Below, piece after piece: positions 16,501 through 24,319 of a DNA stretch of 35,953 nucleotides. The stretch is from Prosthecobacter sp. (GTDB lineage Bacteria; Verrucomicrobiota; Verrucomicrobiia; Verrucomicrobiales; Verrucomicrobiaceae): positions 1 to 35,953 of the forward strand of contig NZ_JAGRPF010000031.1 of NCBI RefSeq assembly GCF_020439865.1. Direction: 5' to 3'. The translations under genes were made by a program, and so were the position numbers. A model generated the notes under the pieces. The model made no database searches. It was not told the DNA's origin and saw only the letters and a program-made list of their open reading frames with translations. The first letter of the stretch is position 1. The number at the start of each line of letters is the position of its first letter.

Positions 16501-18074
16501 TCTCCGGTTTCATCACCTTCATCGGCACCGGCAATGTGATCAACAATGGCACCATCTCGCCGGGGTTTTCTCCTGGTATCCTGGTGGTTCCCGCCGGTCT
16601 GATTCAGGGCCCTGGTGCCGTGACCAAGGTTGAGCTGGCCGGGCTTGGTGGCGTGGCAGGCACTGACTTCGACCAGATTCAGGTGCCCACGACGCTCGCT
16701 GCCAACGGCACGCTCAACGTGGCGCACTTTGGCGGTTTCACAGCCGCTCAGGGCAACTCGTTTCAGGTTCTGTCCGACGGCCTTGGCGCACCCGTTACCG
16801 TAGGCGCGATTGCCGGAGCTTTCACCACGGTCACCTTTGACAACGATGGCTTCGCCCCTCCTGGCGGACCCAATGTGGCCGATACACCCACGGCGGCTTT
16901 TGTTCTCGACCTGGATACGGGGCTGCTGACAACCACAGGCCTGAACAATCCCACCGACACCTACGCGGATCTCGGTGCGAACGCGAACCAGAGTGCGGCT
17001 GCGGCGTCCATCTTCAATGCAGCGACGGCAGGCATCGGACCGAACCAGATTCGCAGCCTCACCACCACCGCAGGCTTGCTGGCCCTTCAGATCACGGATG
17101 CGACCGGCAATGCATCCAGCGACCTCGCCAAATATGTGCCTGACTATTACGGCGCAATCTCCGACTACGCCTACATGGGCAATCAGGTGCTGGTGCGTAC
17201 CATTCAGGATCGTGTCTCGGCGATGAGCTATGTTCCCGCAGAGATCGGTGAGGATCGTGTGAGCGAAGTGCCTGAGACCATGTCCTTGTACTTTGGCTAC
17301 ACCTACGCCAACATGAACACGGCGGACGACGCCACGGCGAGCCGCAACGACTACTATGCAGGCGTCAACCTGCTCGCGTCGGAAGACTATGTCGTCGGTC
17401 TCGCCGGCAGCATGAGCGAAGGCAGCATCAGCGCTGCGCTTGGCAATGCCCAGTCAGACGGTTGGGGTGGCATGGTCTATGGCCGCTACACGCTGGCAGA
17501 CAGCTTCACCTTCTTCGGCAGCTTTGGCTTCAACCAGCAGAACTTCGACATGCGCCGCCAGACGGTGAACGGCACGGTCACGGGTTCCACTGATGCCACC
17601 AGCTACGTCGGATTCCTTGGAGTTCAGTACAAAGGCTGGCGAGCTGGCGGTGTGTCCATCGCACCACGTCTGTCCTTCACTTACTCTGACACCAGTGTTG
17701 CAGGTTTCAGCGAGACCGGCGCCATCGACGCGCTCAACGTCGGCGGCTACAGCAACAAACGCTTCATTGCCGAAGCGGGCGTGTCAGCGCTGTGGAGCAC
17801 TGATCTCGCGGGTCGTCCGTTCAACCTGGAACTGGCTCTCTCAGTGCAGCAGGCGCTGCAGAACAGTAAGAGCCAGATGGCGGTGAACATCGCCAGCGTT
17901 CCCACGGCCAGCTATCCGGTGAACTTCGCCAGCAATGGCGACACCCAGGCGGTCACCCGACTGAACGCCAGCTACGCCATCGCGAAAGCCGTCACGGCCT
18001 ACGCAGGCTATGAGGGCCACTTCGGCAACCAGACCGCGCATTACGTCAAAGCCGGTTTCCGCATCAATTTCTAA
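13551..18074 (+). CDS. Large type V autotransporter with glycine-rich passenger
   Basis: A 1507-residue outer-membrane protein. A basic, extended signal peptide (MKTLTSHIRKTRRKPTF, core LTAILSLNLALPAWA) is followed by a beta-helix-type passenger. The first part is glycine/asparagine-rich (GGNGGNG repeats, roughly residues 160-420) and similar to PE-PGRS-like or adhesin passengers. The middle has autotransporter-associated beta-strand repeats, the clearest being GANTYTGSTTINAGTLEI near residue 710. The last 265 residues form the translocating beta-barrel, beginning around SLYFGYTYANMN and ending with the expected terminal phenylalanine (KAGFRINF). It is probably a surface adhesin or structural layer protein. 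The frame is open 11 codons further upstream, but those lie in the inverted repeat and lack signal character. The sigma factor and kinase genes lie just upstream on the same strand. Confidence 0.93.
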   Translation: MKTLTSHIRKTRRKPTFLNRLPHAALTAILSLNLALPAWAVDPTAGTVLDGSFVLDGAGGIIDGSSANGYFLHTGDMTISNVTLQNFNTVGGSGSGGGAGFGGALFINNGTNVELNNVSFLSNNAVGGQGGVGTLGGTLNNLFTPTSNGSNGANGSDAPSTAAYVNGGNGGNGFNGAFGGNATAGFGGNGGNGGNGSGGSAVTADTVKQGLEMSYQALTITSETTESVIFNTIAGVFDSLIAAAGSGANAGGPTTANLVPGFTTLAAQFHAEATKATGSVTSEIAKQTYEAAYFTALTVTGLVDGAAGNGGGGANGGSGGRGSEFFGGGAGGNGGNGGDAYVGDPSTAQGGGGGGGGAGGTGGFGGGGGVGGNGGNGGDSAAGEDGADGGSGSGGNGGFGGGAGASGIDNLTPTAGGIGGNGYGGAIFVRTGGTLTITGNALFDGNGVRGGDGQVADDSTDAGMSGIGVGTDLFMMKGSTVILDADKYSIGNVITFNGDAYGTSIADDSAASIIPSGGVSPITSGSGAIIIIRSGLIQFNGANLYSGQTKIEGGTLQAQDGEGIYWDSNINLAGTAASNGVLMMNGSFTRYVGAQSNRVQWGGSGGFAAAGGDLNVRLSNGQTMFWGSGSFVPNGNALIFGSTYATDKVKFANNINLNGADRTILVKANDADSENNIDANVDWAVMNGVISNGSLTINDANHNGKLVLAGANTYTGSTTINAGTLEITGSVKSSLIDITAGATLDSPNGGLDVTTAVNNDGTLNLGSVNDTIASLTNTGTINGTGTLTATTYNLNDGSVLNANLGDGTLNVDGTVILNNTVGASIVNVLATGILNLTASELILDTATVTVDGTLNLDYINGIETFQTLLGSGTVRTNGNQFVVADGGNFAGILDAPNSDLTAGSGSLTLNGGTTNALSTTVENTLTISNGGVLNSPTISLANGGVLDLSGGGTINFTTLTSLGSPGGTINIGSNDFIIPFGSTISGFITFIGTGNVINNGTISPGFSPGILVVPAGLIQGPGAVTKVELAGLGGVAGTDFDQIQVPTTLAANGTLNVAHFGGFTAAQGNSFQVLSDGLGAPVTVGAIAGAFTTVTFDNDGFAPPGGPNVADTPTAAFVLDLDTGLLTTTGLNNPTDTYADLGANANQSAAAASIFNAATAGIGPNQIRSLTTTAGLLALQITDATGNASSDLAKYVPDYYGAISDYAYMGNQVLVRTIQDRVSAMSYVPAEIGEDRVSEVPETMSLYFGYTYANMNTADDATASRNDYYAGVNLLASEDYVVGLAGSMSEGSISAALGNAQSDGWGGMVYGRYTLADSFTFFGSFGFNQQNFDMRRQTVNGTVTGSTDATSYVGFLGVQYKGWRAGGVSIAPRLSFTYSDTSVAGFSETGAIDALNVGGYSNKRFIAEAGVSALWSTDLAGRPFNLELALSVQQALQNSKSQMAVNIASVPTASYPVNFASNGDTQAVTRLNASYAIAKAVTAYAGYEGHFGNQTAHYVKAGFRINF
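14041..14812 (+). repeat. Glycine-rich coding repeats (GGNGG type) in the autotransporter
   Basis: Degenerate short repeats of the form GGCGGCAACGG or GGCGGTGG occur in two blocks, about 14041-14150 and 14467-14812, and encode GGNGGNG and GGGGG runs. They explain the apparent long frames on other strands here. Units are short and imperfect with no unique spacers. Confidence 0.85.
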
Positions 18075-18086
18075 GCAGCCGATCAC

Positions 18087-18139
18087 TTCTCCGTCGTCGG
18101 CTGAGATGAGCCGCCAAACATCGAAACGACGACGGAGAA
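18087..18139 (+). terminator. Hairpin after the autotransporter gene
   Basis: A perfect 13-bp stem, TTCTCCGTCGTCG at 18087-18099 with its complement at 18127-18139, encloses 27 nt. It starts 12 bp behind the autotransporter stop. There is no T-tract after it, so it may act in transcript stabilisation or with a termination factor instead of as a classical terminator. Confidence 0.6.
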
Positions 18140-18163
18140 TGCCTCAGGCAGCTTGAAACCAAC

Positions 18164-18197
18164 GCAGGCGCGATCTTTTCATGGGGGTCGCGCCTGC
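18164..18197. terminator. Second hairpin, between the convergent autotransporter and symporter genes
   Basis: GCAGGCGCGA at 18164-18173 pairs perfectly with TCGCGCCTGC at 18188-18197 across a 14-nt loop. It ends 1 bp before the stop codon of the symporter gene, so it can serve as the 3' end of that minus-strand transcript. No run of T follows on either strand. Confidence 0.5.
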
Positions 18198-18198
18198 T

Positions 18199-19716
18199 CT
18201 ATGCTTTTGACCGTGCATTGGCGATCCACGAACCCACTACGCCGATCACGATGTTCAACAGCAGCGCATACAGGCCGGGATGGAAGCCGGAGTTTTTCAG
18301 CATCGTCAGGAAGCCATCTCCCTTGGCCGGCACCCAAAAGAACGACAGCGCAAAGATCAGCCCGATCAGCATGCCTGCAAACACCGGCCCGGCACGCATG
18401 CCTTTCCAGTGAATCGCGATCATGAAGGCCGGCGCGAGCTGCAGCAGCATGTCGAACTTCATTTCCAGGAGTTCCACCAGCGTCAGTTTCGTTCCCGAGT
18501 TGTTCAGCCACACCGCCAGTGCGGCGAGGGCAATCATGAACACGGTGGAGATCCACTTTCCGAATCGTGTGAGCGTCGCCTGTCCGGCGTTTGGCCGGAT
18601 AAAACCTGCATACAAATCCTTCGTCACCATGCTGGAGATGGACAGCAGCGAGGAGTCCGCGGTGGACATGATCGCACCGAGCACGGCGGCAAAGATGAGC
18701 ACCACGACTCCATAGCCCAGCGCACTTTGCTCCTGAATGTGGCGAAGCATCACACCGAGCACCGCATCGCTGCCTGCGCCTTTCAATTCACCGGCCAAAT
18801 GTGCCGCAGCCGTCACCCCGGCCAGCACCGCAATGAGCGCGGTGCCCAGCGGCATGAATGCCATGAGCGCGAGGCTTTTGCGCAAAGTCTTCGCCGACTT
18901 CGCCGCGTAGATGCGCTGGATTGCCTGCGGATAAAGCGCCGCGCCCACGCCGAGCAGGAAGATGTAGCTGATCCAGCTTCGCACTTCAGGTGCCTTCGGC
19001 GGCAGCACCTTTTCGGGCGCGATCTTCAGCAGCGTGCGCGTCGTCTGTTCCATCGAGCCGTATTCTTTGAAGATCAGCACGAGCAGCACGGCAAATCCGA
19101 GCGCGAGGACGCCGCCCTGAATCACATCCGTCCACGCCACGGCGCGGAAGCCGCCCATCGTCTCATACACGAGCATGATGCCCGCCAGCACCACCACGCC
19201 CCAGACGAAGGCGATCTCGGGTGGCAGCGTCGTGAGTCCTTCCACCACTCGTCCCATCGCGGTGAGCTGGGCGAGGAAGAAGTTCGAAAGCGCCGCCACC
19301 ATGATCAGCGTGGCCAGCAGGTTCAGACCACGATGATTGAAGCGATGGCTCAGGTAGTCGGTCGGCGTGACAAACGCATGCTGCTTGGCCAGCTTGAAGA
19401 GCTTCGGCGCAAACAGCAGATACGTCACCACGATCGCCGTCATGAAGTGCACGCAGGTCAGCCACGCGAAGCCGATGCGGTAGGCCTTGCCTGAGAATCC
19501 GAGGATCGTGTTGCCGCTGTACTGCGTGGCGAACAGCGTCAGCAGCAGGACGAAAAAGCCCACGCCCTGGCCGCCAATGAAATGATCCCGCAGCGTGTTC
19601 TCCTGCCGCGCTCGCATGCCGAGCCAGCCGATCCAGATCATCGACAGCAAGTACAGACCGATGAACACCAGCGCGCCCGGCCCGAAGGGAATCGCATCCG
19701 TCGCCGCCGCGATCAT
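18199..19716 (-). CDS. Sodium:solute symporter (SSS family)
   Basis: A 505-residue inner-membrane transporter with about 13 hydrophobic segments. Recognisable family features are the first helices (IGLYLLSMIWIGWLGMRARQENTLRDHFIGG), ATQYSGNTILGFSGKAYRIGF, YETMGGFRAVAWTDVIQGG and the sodium-site region STADSSLLSISSM (near residue 350). These resemble the PanF/proline/acetate-type branch, but the substrate cannot be read from sequence. Its start overlaps the stop of the small DUF3311-like gene by 4 bp; such small partners often accompany these symporters, which supports a two-component transporter. A hairpin stands just behind its stop codon. Confidence 0.93.
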   Translation of the reverse strand: MIAAATDAIPFGPGALVFIGLYLLSMIWIGWLGMRARQENTLRDHFIGGQGVGFFVLLLTLFATQYSGNTILGFSGKAYRIGFAWLTCVHFMTAIVVTYLLFAPKLFKLAKQHAFVTPTDYLSHRFNHRGLNLLATLIMVAALSNFFLAQLTAMGRVVEGLTTLPPEIAFVWGVVVLAGIMLVYETMGGFRAVAWTDVIQGGVLALGFAVLLVLIFKEYGSMEQTTRTLLKIAPEKVLPPKAPEVRSWISYIFLLGVGAALYPQAIQRIYAAKSAKTLRKSLALMAFMPLGTALIAVLAGVTAAAHLAGELKGAGSDAVLGVMLRHIQEQSALGYGVVVLIFAAVLGAIMSTADSSLLSISSMVTKDLYAGFIRPNAGQATLTRFGKWISTVFMIALAALAVWLNNSGTKLTLVELLEMKFDMLLQLAPAFMIAIHWKGMRAGPVFAGMLIGLIFALSFFWVPAKGDGFLTMLKNSGFHPGLYALLLNIVIGVVGSWIANARSKA

Positions 19717-19940
19717 GCTTCATCCTCCCCGTCGTCATCCGTTGGCCAGCGCTTCACAAACAGCCACGCCGTGAAGCACGAGATGCCGAACGATCCCACG
19801 ATCGACACCACCGCCCACAGCGGAAATCCCAGCCACATCCGCGCATCCTCCGCCGGCCAGTACCATGGCACCGCGATGCCAAACAGCACTGCATACACGG
19901 CCCAGATCCGCCAGGAGAGATAAGAATGCTCGCGCGTCAT
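19713..19940 (-). CDS. Small DUF3311-like membrane partner of the symporter
   Basis: A 75-residue protein with two hydrophobic segments, IWAVYAVLFGIAVPWYWP and LWAVVSIVGSFGISCFTAWLFV, around the short motif MWLGFPLW. This arrangement and the acidic C terminus (DDDGEDEA) resemble the DUF3311 proteins encoded in front of sodium:solute symporters. It probably helps fold or regulate the transporter in the inner membrane. The 4-bp overlap with the symporter gene indicates coupled translation. A 64-bp gap separates it from the large upstream operon, so it may be the operon's tail or have its own promoter; no promoter is obvious. Confidence 0.75.
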   Translation of the reverse strand: MTREHSYLSWRIWAVYAVLFGIAVPWYWPAEDARMWLGFPLWAVVSIVGSFGISCFTAWLFVKRWPTDDDGEDEA

Positions 19941-20004
19941 CAGTGCCGCGATTCATGACGGCGGCAGGGTCGTTTGTCGAGAACGAAGGCCGGCAGGACA
20001 GTCC

Positions 20005-23000
20005 TTATTCCTCCAACAGCTTCCTCACCACCTCTGCGATCTGTTTGGCACCATCAGGCTCGTAGCCCGTCTTTACATAGACGACCTTGCCGTCAGGGCC
20101 GATGACGATGACGTAGGGGACGCCATCAACGGCGAACTGCTGGCTGACGCGTTGATTGGCATCAAAGGCGACTTCAAGTTTCCATCCACGGGTTTCGAGA
20201 AAGGTTGTCACCACCTCTTTGGACTCAGCCTGGTTGACGCCGATGAAACGCACCTTGTTCGGATCAAAGGCCGACATCTGTGAAATCATGTCGGGCAGCG
20301 CCTTGATGCACGGCCCGCACCACGTGGCCCAGAAGTCGAGGACGATGACCTTGCCTTTCTCCTTGGGGAAATCGAATTCGCCACCGCCGAGGAGCGGCAG
20401 CTTGAAGGGAGGCGCGTCCTGATCGAGCAGAGGTGAACTCTGGCCGCCGGTTTCGGGCAGCACGGGTTCTGGCGCGAATGTCAGCTTCCAGTCATGCAGG
20501 GCCAGCATGGCGGCGTTCTCCGGCGGTGTGGTGCTGCGGATCACATGAATCTGCGGCAGCGGCACGCGGCAGTCACCCAGCAGAGGGCTATGGCCGAACA
20601 CCGCATCCTCGGCGAAGCGCTGCACCTTCAGACCAAGACGGCCGCCGTTGTTCAGCAGCAGCCAGTGGGTGATGACGGACGGCTCGTCCTTGCGGTCCTG
20701 GGCTTCGAACGCTGCGCTGACGGCGTCCGCCGGTTTGATGAGCCACACCGCGGCTTTTACACGATCGCGCGGCACCTGGACCGTCTCCAAACCGGAACGG
20801 ATGGCAAAGTGCTCCGCCGTGGCGGCTTCGATCACGCCGCGCAGCAAGTCGCCGTTTGCTGCGAGCAGCGCATGCCGCGGCGGATCTTCCTTGCGGAAAC
20901 GCGGCACAGTGAGCGCGTGCTCTTTAGCCCGTGCATCTACGACAGGCACGGCCACGCGGCCCGGGGCGATACGTGCGCTGAAGGCATTGATCCTCACGTC
21001 GCGCTCGCCATTGCCCCACAGGCTGAAGGGTTCGATGATGATGCCGCTGCCGGAGCGCATCTTCGGGGTGAGCGTGATTTTGCGCGCAGACACGCCATTG
21101 AAGAAGACTTCGATCGTGTTCTCCGCGATGGCGATGCGCACGGGCATGGGACCGCTTGAGCGCAGGCGGAACTGGCGGTCCATCTGGTCGCCGCTGGATT
21201 CGAGGCCAAAGCACACTTCGCTGCCCATGTGGCCGAACAGCAGGTTCGTGCTCGGCGCCGTGGGATTGACGCCATCGCAGTACAAACGTATGCGCAGCGC
21301 CGTGAATCCATTGCTCAGCAGGGTGAAGTTGATTTCATTCACCTGCATGAAGGACGGATGTCCCCACGAACCGCCGGGTTCGAAATCGAGTTCGGCCTTG
21401 CCGTTACGCTTCACCTGAGCGGCTGTGCCACGAACGCGTTGCCAGCCCGGATCCTCGAAGCCGTTGAGATTCAGAGAGGCGCCGCCAAATTGAATAGCCT
21501 CGAGTTTTTCAGCCGGCAGGTGTTTCACCGAGGCCACGTCGGAATCCAGATCCACCTGCTTCGCATCAATGGCTCGCAGCCTGCCGGGGACGACATCGCC
21601 GCCCTGCAGGTAAAACAAGGCCTCGCTGCGAAGTCCTGCCGGCTGTGCCGATGCAGCGCGGGTGATCTCCAGTTCGCCGGCGGTGATGAGCGCGACAGGT
21701 TTCAATGCGCCGACCGGCTGCCAGCGCGGCTGCGCCTCCCCGCCCGCATCGAGCGTGCCGTGCAGCACGCTCTTGCCAAGGGCGAGCGTGTCGAGGGATT
21801 CAAGATCGGTCTCTCTGTCGTCCTTCCCAAAACCGTTGAACTCCAGATGGTGCAGCGTGTTGATCTTGAAGGTCACGGGCGCTTCAGAAAAAGTCGTCGC
21901 AAACGTGGCCGTTTCATTGCGCACCTGCAGCAGGATGCCGTTCACCCATTCACCGTCTGTGAACCACATGTCCGTGTTTGGCAGCGCCGTCTGGAAAAAT
22001 GGCGAGGGTTTCGCGCTCATTTCCACCGCCAGCACCTTGCTCCACGGCAGACTGTTCTCCTGCCCATCCTGTTTCCGCACGGTCAAAGTGGTGGCATCAG
22101 CACGCACGGCGCTTGCCTTGAGATAGGGGCCGTCGGTCAGCTCCACTCGCGGACGTACGTCGGTGATGTCGGTGGGCAGGGCGCCGTTCCATTCACGAAT
22201 CCGCAGGGCTTCGAGGGTGAGGTCAGGGCCTTTGTTCAAGAGCGTCAGGCCGGTGGGCGTGCGCGGCGCACTCTTTTCGGAACTGCGTGCCTGTGCCTCG
22301 GCGATGGCCTCCATTTTTGCCTGTGCCACTCCCTGCACCACTCCCAAAAGGGCGCCGAACAAACCGCCGCCACCGGCTCCTGCTGCGGGCTTTTTCTCAG
22401 CAGCTTTTTTTTCCGTCGGCTTCTGCTCCACCGGGGGCTTGGTTGTTTCCGCCAGCTTTCGACCGTCCGCGCCATAGATCGCACAATGGCCGGTCTCGCG
22501 GTTCCAAAACAGGCTCAGTGTGATGCGCCGCGCATCGTCGCTGAGTTTCTGCACGCTTTCGAAAAGATGTCCCTGCAGCACGACGTCATCCACCCAGGTT
22601 TCGACGATCATGCGTTCCTGATCCGATGCTTTGAGTTCGATCTTGAACTCGGGTCGCACGCTTGAGCTCAGCGTGAACTGCATCTCCACCTTGGCGGGCG
22701 CTTCCACCGGAAGATTCACACTGCGATTCCAGCCCACCTGCTGCAAAGCCGCACCAGGCACCATGCGCCACAGCTTTGCGTTGTTTGGTGTAGCCCCATT
22801 GTTTTCAGGGGCGATTTCGATCCATCCGCTGGTGCCGGACAGCGACGGCAGCGGCATGCCGTCAGCTTTCAGTCGCTGCACGTTCACCACCGCATCACGC
22901 AGAATGCGGATGCTGCCAAAGCGCGCAGACTTCACACTCAGCGTCTTCGCGTCGAGCCCGGTGATCGTTCCGTAAAGCCGGCTGCCATCGGCGAGGCTGA

Positions 23001-23232
23001 TGCTGAAGGGCTCCTTGGTTTTGTCGTCTGTTTTGAACCGGTTCACCCGCTTCAACACATCGAGGCTCACCTCCACATCTTCGCTGAACATCGGCGTGCG
23101 CCAGATCACATGATCTTTTTCCGCGCCGACGAAGTGTCCACCCAGCCACTCGCCATTTTGCCAGTGAAGCTCGGAAGCGGAACAGGCGCCGCATCCGATC
23201 AGCAGAGCTGTGATGAGGTGCCTAGCGTTCAT
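20005..23232 (-). CDS. 1075-residue envelope protein: beta-module repeats, LamG-like part and C-terminal TlpA-like thioredoxin domain
   Basis: The N terminus MNARHLITALLIGCGACSA has a signal peptide with a lipobox-like LIGC, so it may be a lipoprotein. The C terminus (about 935-1075) is a TlpA/ResA-like thioredoxin fold with WCGPC at 971-975 and cis-Pro at 1039 (VDGVPY). The part between is not a known family to me. It holds about seven copies of a 40-45-residue motif, G-x4-G, strands, then VP-x3-V-x2-I, at 22-66, 77-121, 365-405, 422-465, 538-582, 787-830 and 857-900. Residues about 595-755 look like a LamG/concanavalin-like beta-sandwich, and 265-325 is a low-complexity Lys/Ala/Gly linker. 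It is the last gene of the long operon and overlaps the toroid gene by 11 bp. A thiol-redox role in the envelope is likely. Confidence 0.85.
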   Translation of the reverse strand: MNARHLITALLIGCGACSASELHWQNGEWLGGHFVGAEKDHVIWRTPMFSEDVEVSLDVLKRVNRFKTDDKTKEPFSISLADGSRLYGTITGLDAKTLSVKSARFGSIRILRDAVVNVQRLKADGMPLPSLSGTSGWIEIAPENNGATPNNAKLWRMVPGAALQQVGWNRSVNLPVEAPAKVEMQFTLSSSVRPEFKIELKASDQERMIVETWVDDVVLQGHLFESVQKLSDDARRITLSLFWNRETGHCAIYGADGRKLAETTKPPVEQKPTEKKAAEKKPAAGAGGGGLFGALLGVVQGVAQAKMEAIAEAQARSSEKSAPRTPTGLTLLNKGPDLTLEALRIREWNGALPTDITDVRPRVELTDGPYLKASAVRADATTLTVRKQDGQENSLPWSKVLAVEMSAKPSPFFQTALPNTDMWFTDGEWVNGILLQVRNETATFATTFSEAPVTFKINTLHHLEFNGFGKDDRETDLESLDTLALGKSVLHGTLDAGGEAQPRWQPVGALKPVALITAGELEITRAASAQPAGLRSEALFYLQGGDVVPGRLRAIDAKQVDLDSDVASVKHLPAEKLEAIQFGGASLNLNGFEDPGWQRVRGTAAQVKRNGKAELDFEPGGSWGHPSFMQVNEINFTLLSNGFTALRIRLYCDGVNPTAPSTNLLFGHMGSEVCFGLESSGDQMDRQFRLRSSGPMPVRIAIAENTIEVFFNGVSARKITLTPKMRSGSGIIIEPFSLWGNGERDVRINAFSARIAPGRVAVPVVDARAKEHALTVPRFRKEDPPRHALLAANGDLLRGVIEAATAEHFAIRSGLETVQVPRDRVKAAVWLIKPADAVSAAFEAQDRKDEPSVITHWLLLNNGGRLGLKVQRFAEDAVFGHSPLLGDCRVPLPQIHVIRSTTPPENAAMLALHDWKLTFAPEPVLPETGGQSSPLLDQDAPPFKLPLLGGGEFDFPKEKGKVIVLDFWATWCGPCIKALPDMISQMSAFDPNKVRFIGVNQAESKEVVTTFLETRGWKLEVAFDANQRVSQQFAVDGVPYVIVIGPDGKVVYVKTGYEPDGAKQIAEVVRKLLEE

Positions 23233-24319
23233 AGATCGGCAGGAAGCGATAGTTCAGTGCCAGGGCCAGCAACGACATGCCTGTTTCATACGCGCCGGTG
23301 CCAAAGCCGCCGTCCGCAGCCTGGGTTTCGCTCAGCACTCGTGCGGTGGCGGCGTTCCACTTCTGCCACGAGGCGTAGTCGCCCTGGAACAGCGCCTGCG
23401 CCATGTAGTAGCGGAAGTACTCCTTGTAGTTCCCCTCGCTGTGCTCCAGGCGGTCGGTGATGTGCTTCAGCGTGGCCTTGAACTCGTCGGAGTCTTTGTG
23501 TTTCGAAACAGCGGCCACCAGTGTCGCAATCGCGCTGCGGTTCATCGATTCTCCAAAACCGCCGAATCCGCCGGCGTAGGCCACGCTTCCGTCCCTGCCC
23601 GTGCTGCGGCGCATGTATTCGAGCGCGGCATCGATGACTTCATCCGAGACCTCCATGCCTGCGTTGCGTGCTGCGAGCAGCCCCATGAGCACGGCTCCCG
23701 TCACCGAGGTGTCGGCGTCAGTGGAGTTGGGCATGTAGCGCCAGCCTCCCCAGCGATTCGCCTTCTGCGAAGTGCCCGCGCAGCGGATCGCGAGATCAAG
23801 CGCCTGTCCAATCGTGCGCACCGGCTTGGCGCCTTCCCAAAGCAGCGATTCATCCACGGTGCCGTAGGCTTCGGAGAGTGAGAGCGTGGCAAAGCCATGA
23901 TGGTACATGCTGTTCGGCAGATAACCGGTGCTCGCATCCTGGCTGCGGATGATCGCGCGCAGCGCCCGGCGGATGTTGAGTGCGTAACGGCCAAAATTCG
24001 GATCCTCGCCGCTCGCGAGAAAGGCCATGAGACAGATGCCGTCCACGCCGGCGCCATCCTGACCGCCCTGCCAGCCGCCTGCGTCGGTCTGCTTGGACGC
24101 CAGCCACGAGAGTCCGCGCTCGTAAACGGTTTCCACCTCCTGCGGGATCGCGCCGCCAAAACGCAATGCCGGATCTTGGGCGCGTAGAGCGAAGGGCGAA
24201 GGGCAAAGCGCCGCGCACAAGCCAAAGATCGCGATGAGGCCGGTTCGCCGCGCTCCATGCTCGCTTTGCATCCACCTGGACTCTTTGCCCTGTGCTCCTT
24301 GCCCTGTGCTTAAGCTCAT
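23222..24319 (-). CDS. Secreted alpha/alpha-toroid protein (prenyltransferase/squalene-cyclase-like repeats)
   Basis: A 365-residue protein started at the ATG that overlaps the stop of the 784-residue protein gene (ATGA), the pattern used across this operon. The open frame runs 102 codons further upstream only inside the neighbouring gene, without signal or domain character. A hydrophobic stretch (GLIAIFGLCAALCPSPFALRA) is the likely signal peptide. The mature part has the Gly/Trp-rich helical repeats of terpenoid-cyclase/prenyltransferase toroids: LSWLASKQTDAGGWQGG, MYHHGFATLSLSEAYG, NRWGGWRYMPN, TSVTGAVLMGLLAARNAG and TQAADGGFGTGAYETGMSLLAL. The DxDD and QW motifs of true squalene-hopene cyclases are missing, so it is more likely a binding or processing scaffold, as in many planctomycete and verrucomicrobial secreted proteins. 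Confidence 0.85.
   Translation of the reverse strand: MSLSTGQGAQGKESRWMQSEHGARRTGLIAIFGLCAALCPSPFALRAQDPALRFGGAIPQEVETVYERGLSWLASKQTDAGGWQGGQDGAGVDGICLMAFLASGEDPNFGRYALNIRRALRAIIRSQDASTGYLPNSMYHHGFATLSLSEAYGTVDESLLWEGAKPVRTIGQALDLAIRCAGTSQKANRWGGWRYMPNSTDADTSVTGAVLMGLLAARNAGMEVSDEVIDAALEYMRRSTGRDGSVAYAGGFGGFGESMNRSAIATLVAAVSKHKDSDEFKATLKHITDRLEHSEGNYKEYFRYYMAQALFQGDYASWQKWNAATARVLSETQAADGGFGTGAYETGMSLLALALNYRFLPIYER
24187..24310. repeat. Short repeats at the 5' end of the toroid gene
   Basis: Two exact copies of TTGCCCTGTGCT lie at 24285-24296 and 24299-24310. About 90 bp further into the gene, at 24187-24107 relative order reversed on the plus strand, a 7-nt unit occurs three times at 24187-24207 (GCGAAGG, GCGAAGG, GCAAAGC). 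The GGGCAAAG core of this array is the complement of the CTTTGCCC next to the first pair. The arrays encode the N terminus and the signal peptide region of the toroid protein. Confidence 0.6.

Noticed and set aside
15186..16727. A 513-codon open frame on the minus strand inside the autotransporter gene
   Set aside because: It is the antisense reading of a repeat-rich coding region; the translation is dominated by Arg, Asp, Gly, Ala and Val without any fold motif, while the plus frame has clear autotransporter features.
21229..22665. A 478-codon plus-strand frame opposite the thioredoxin-tailed protein gene
   Set aside because: Shadow of the minus-strand gene; no motif, and the minus frame continues uninterrupted from signal peptide to WCGPC domain.
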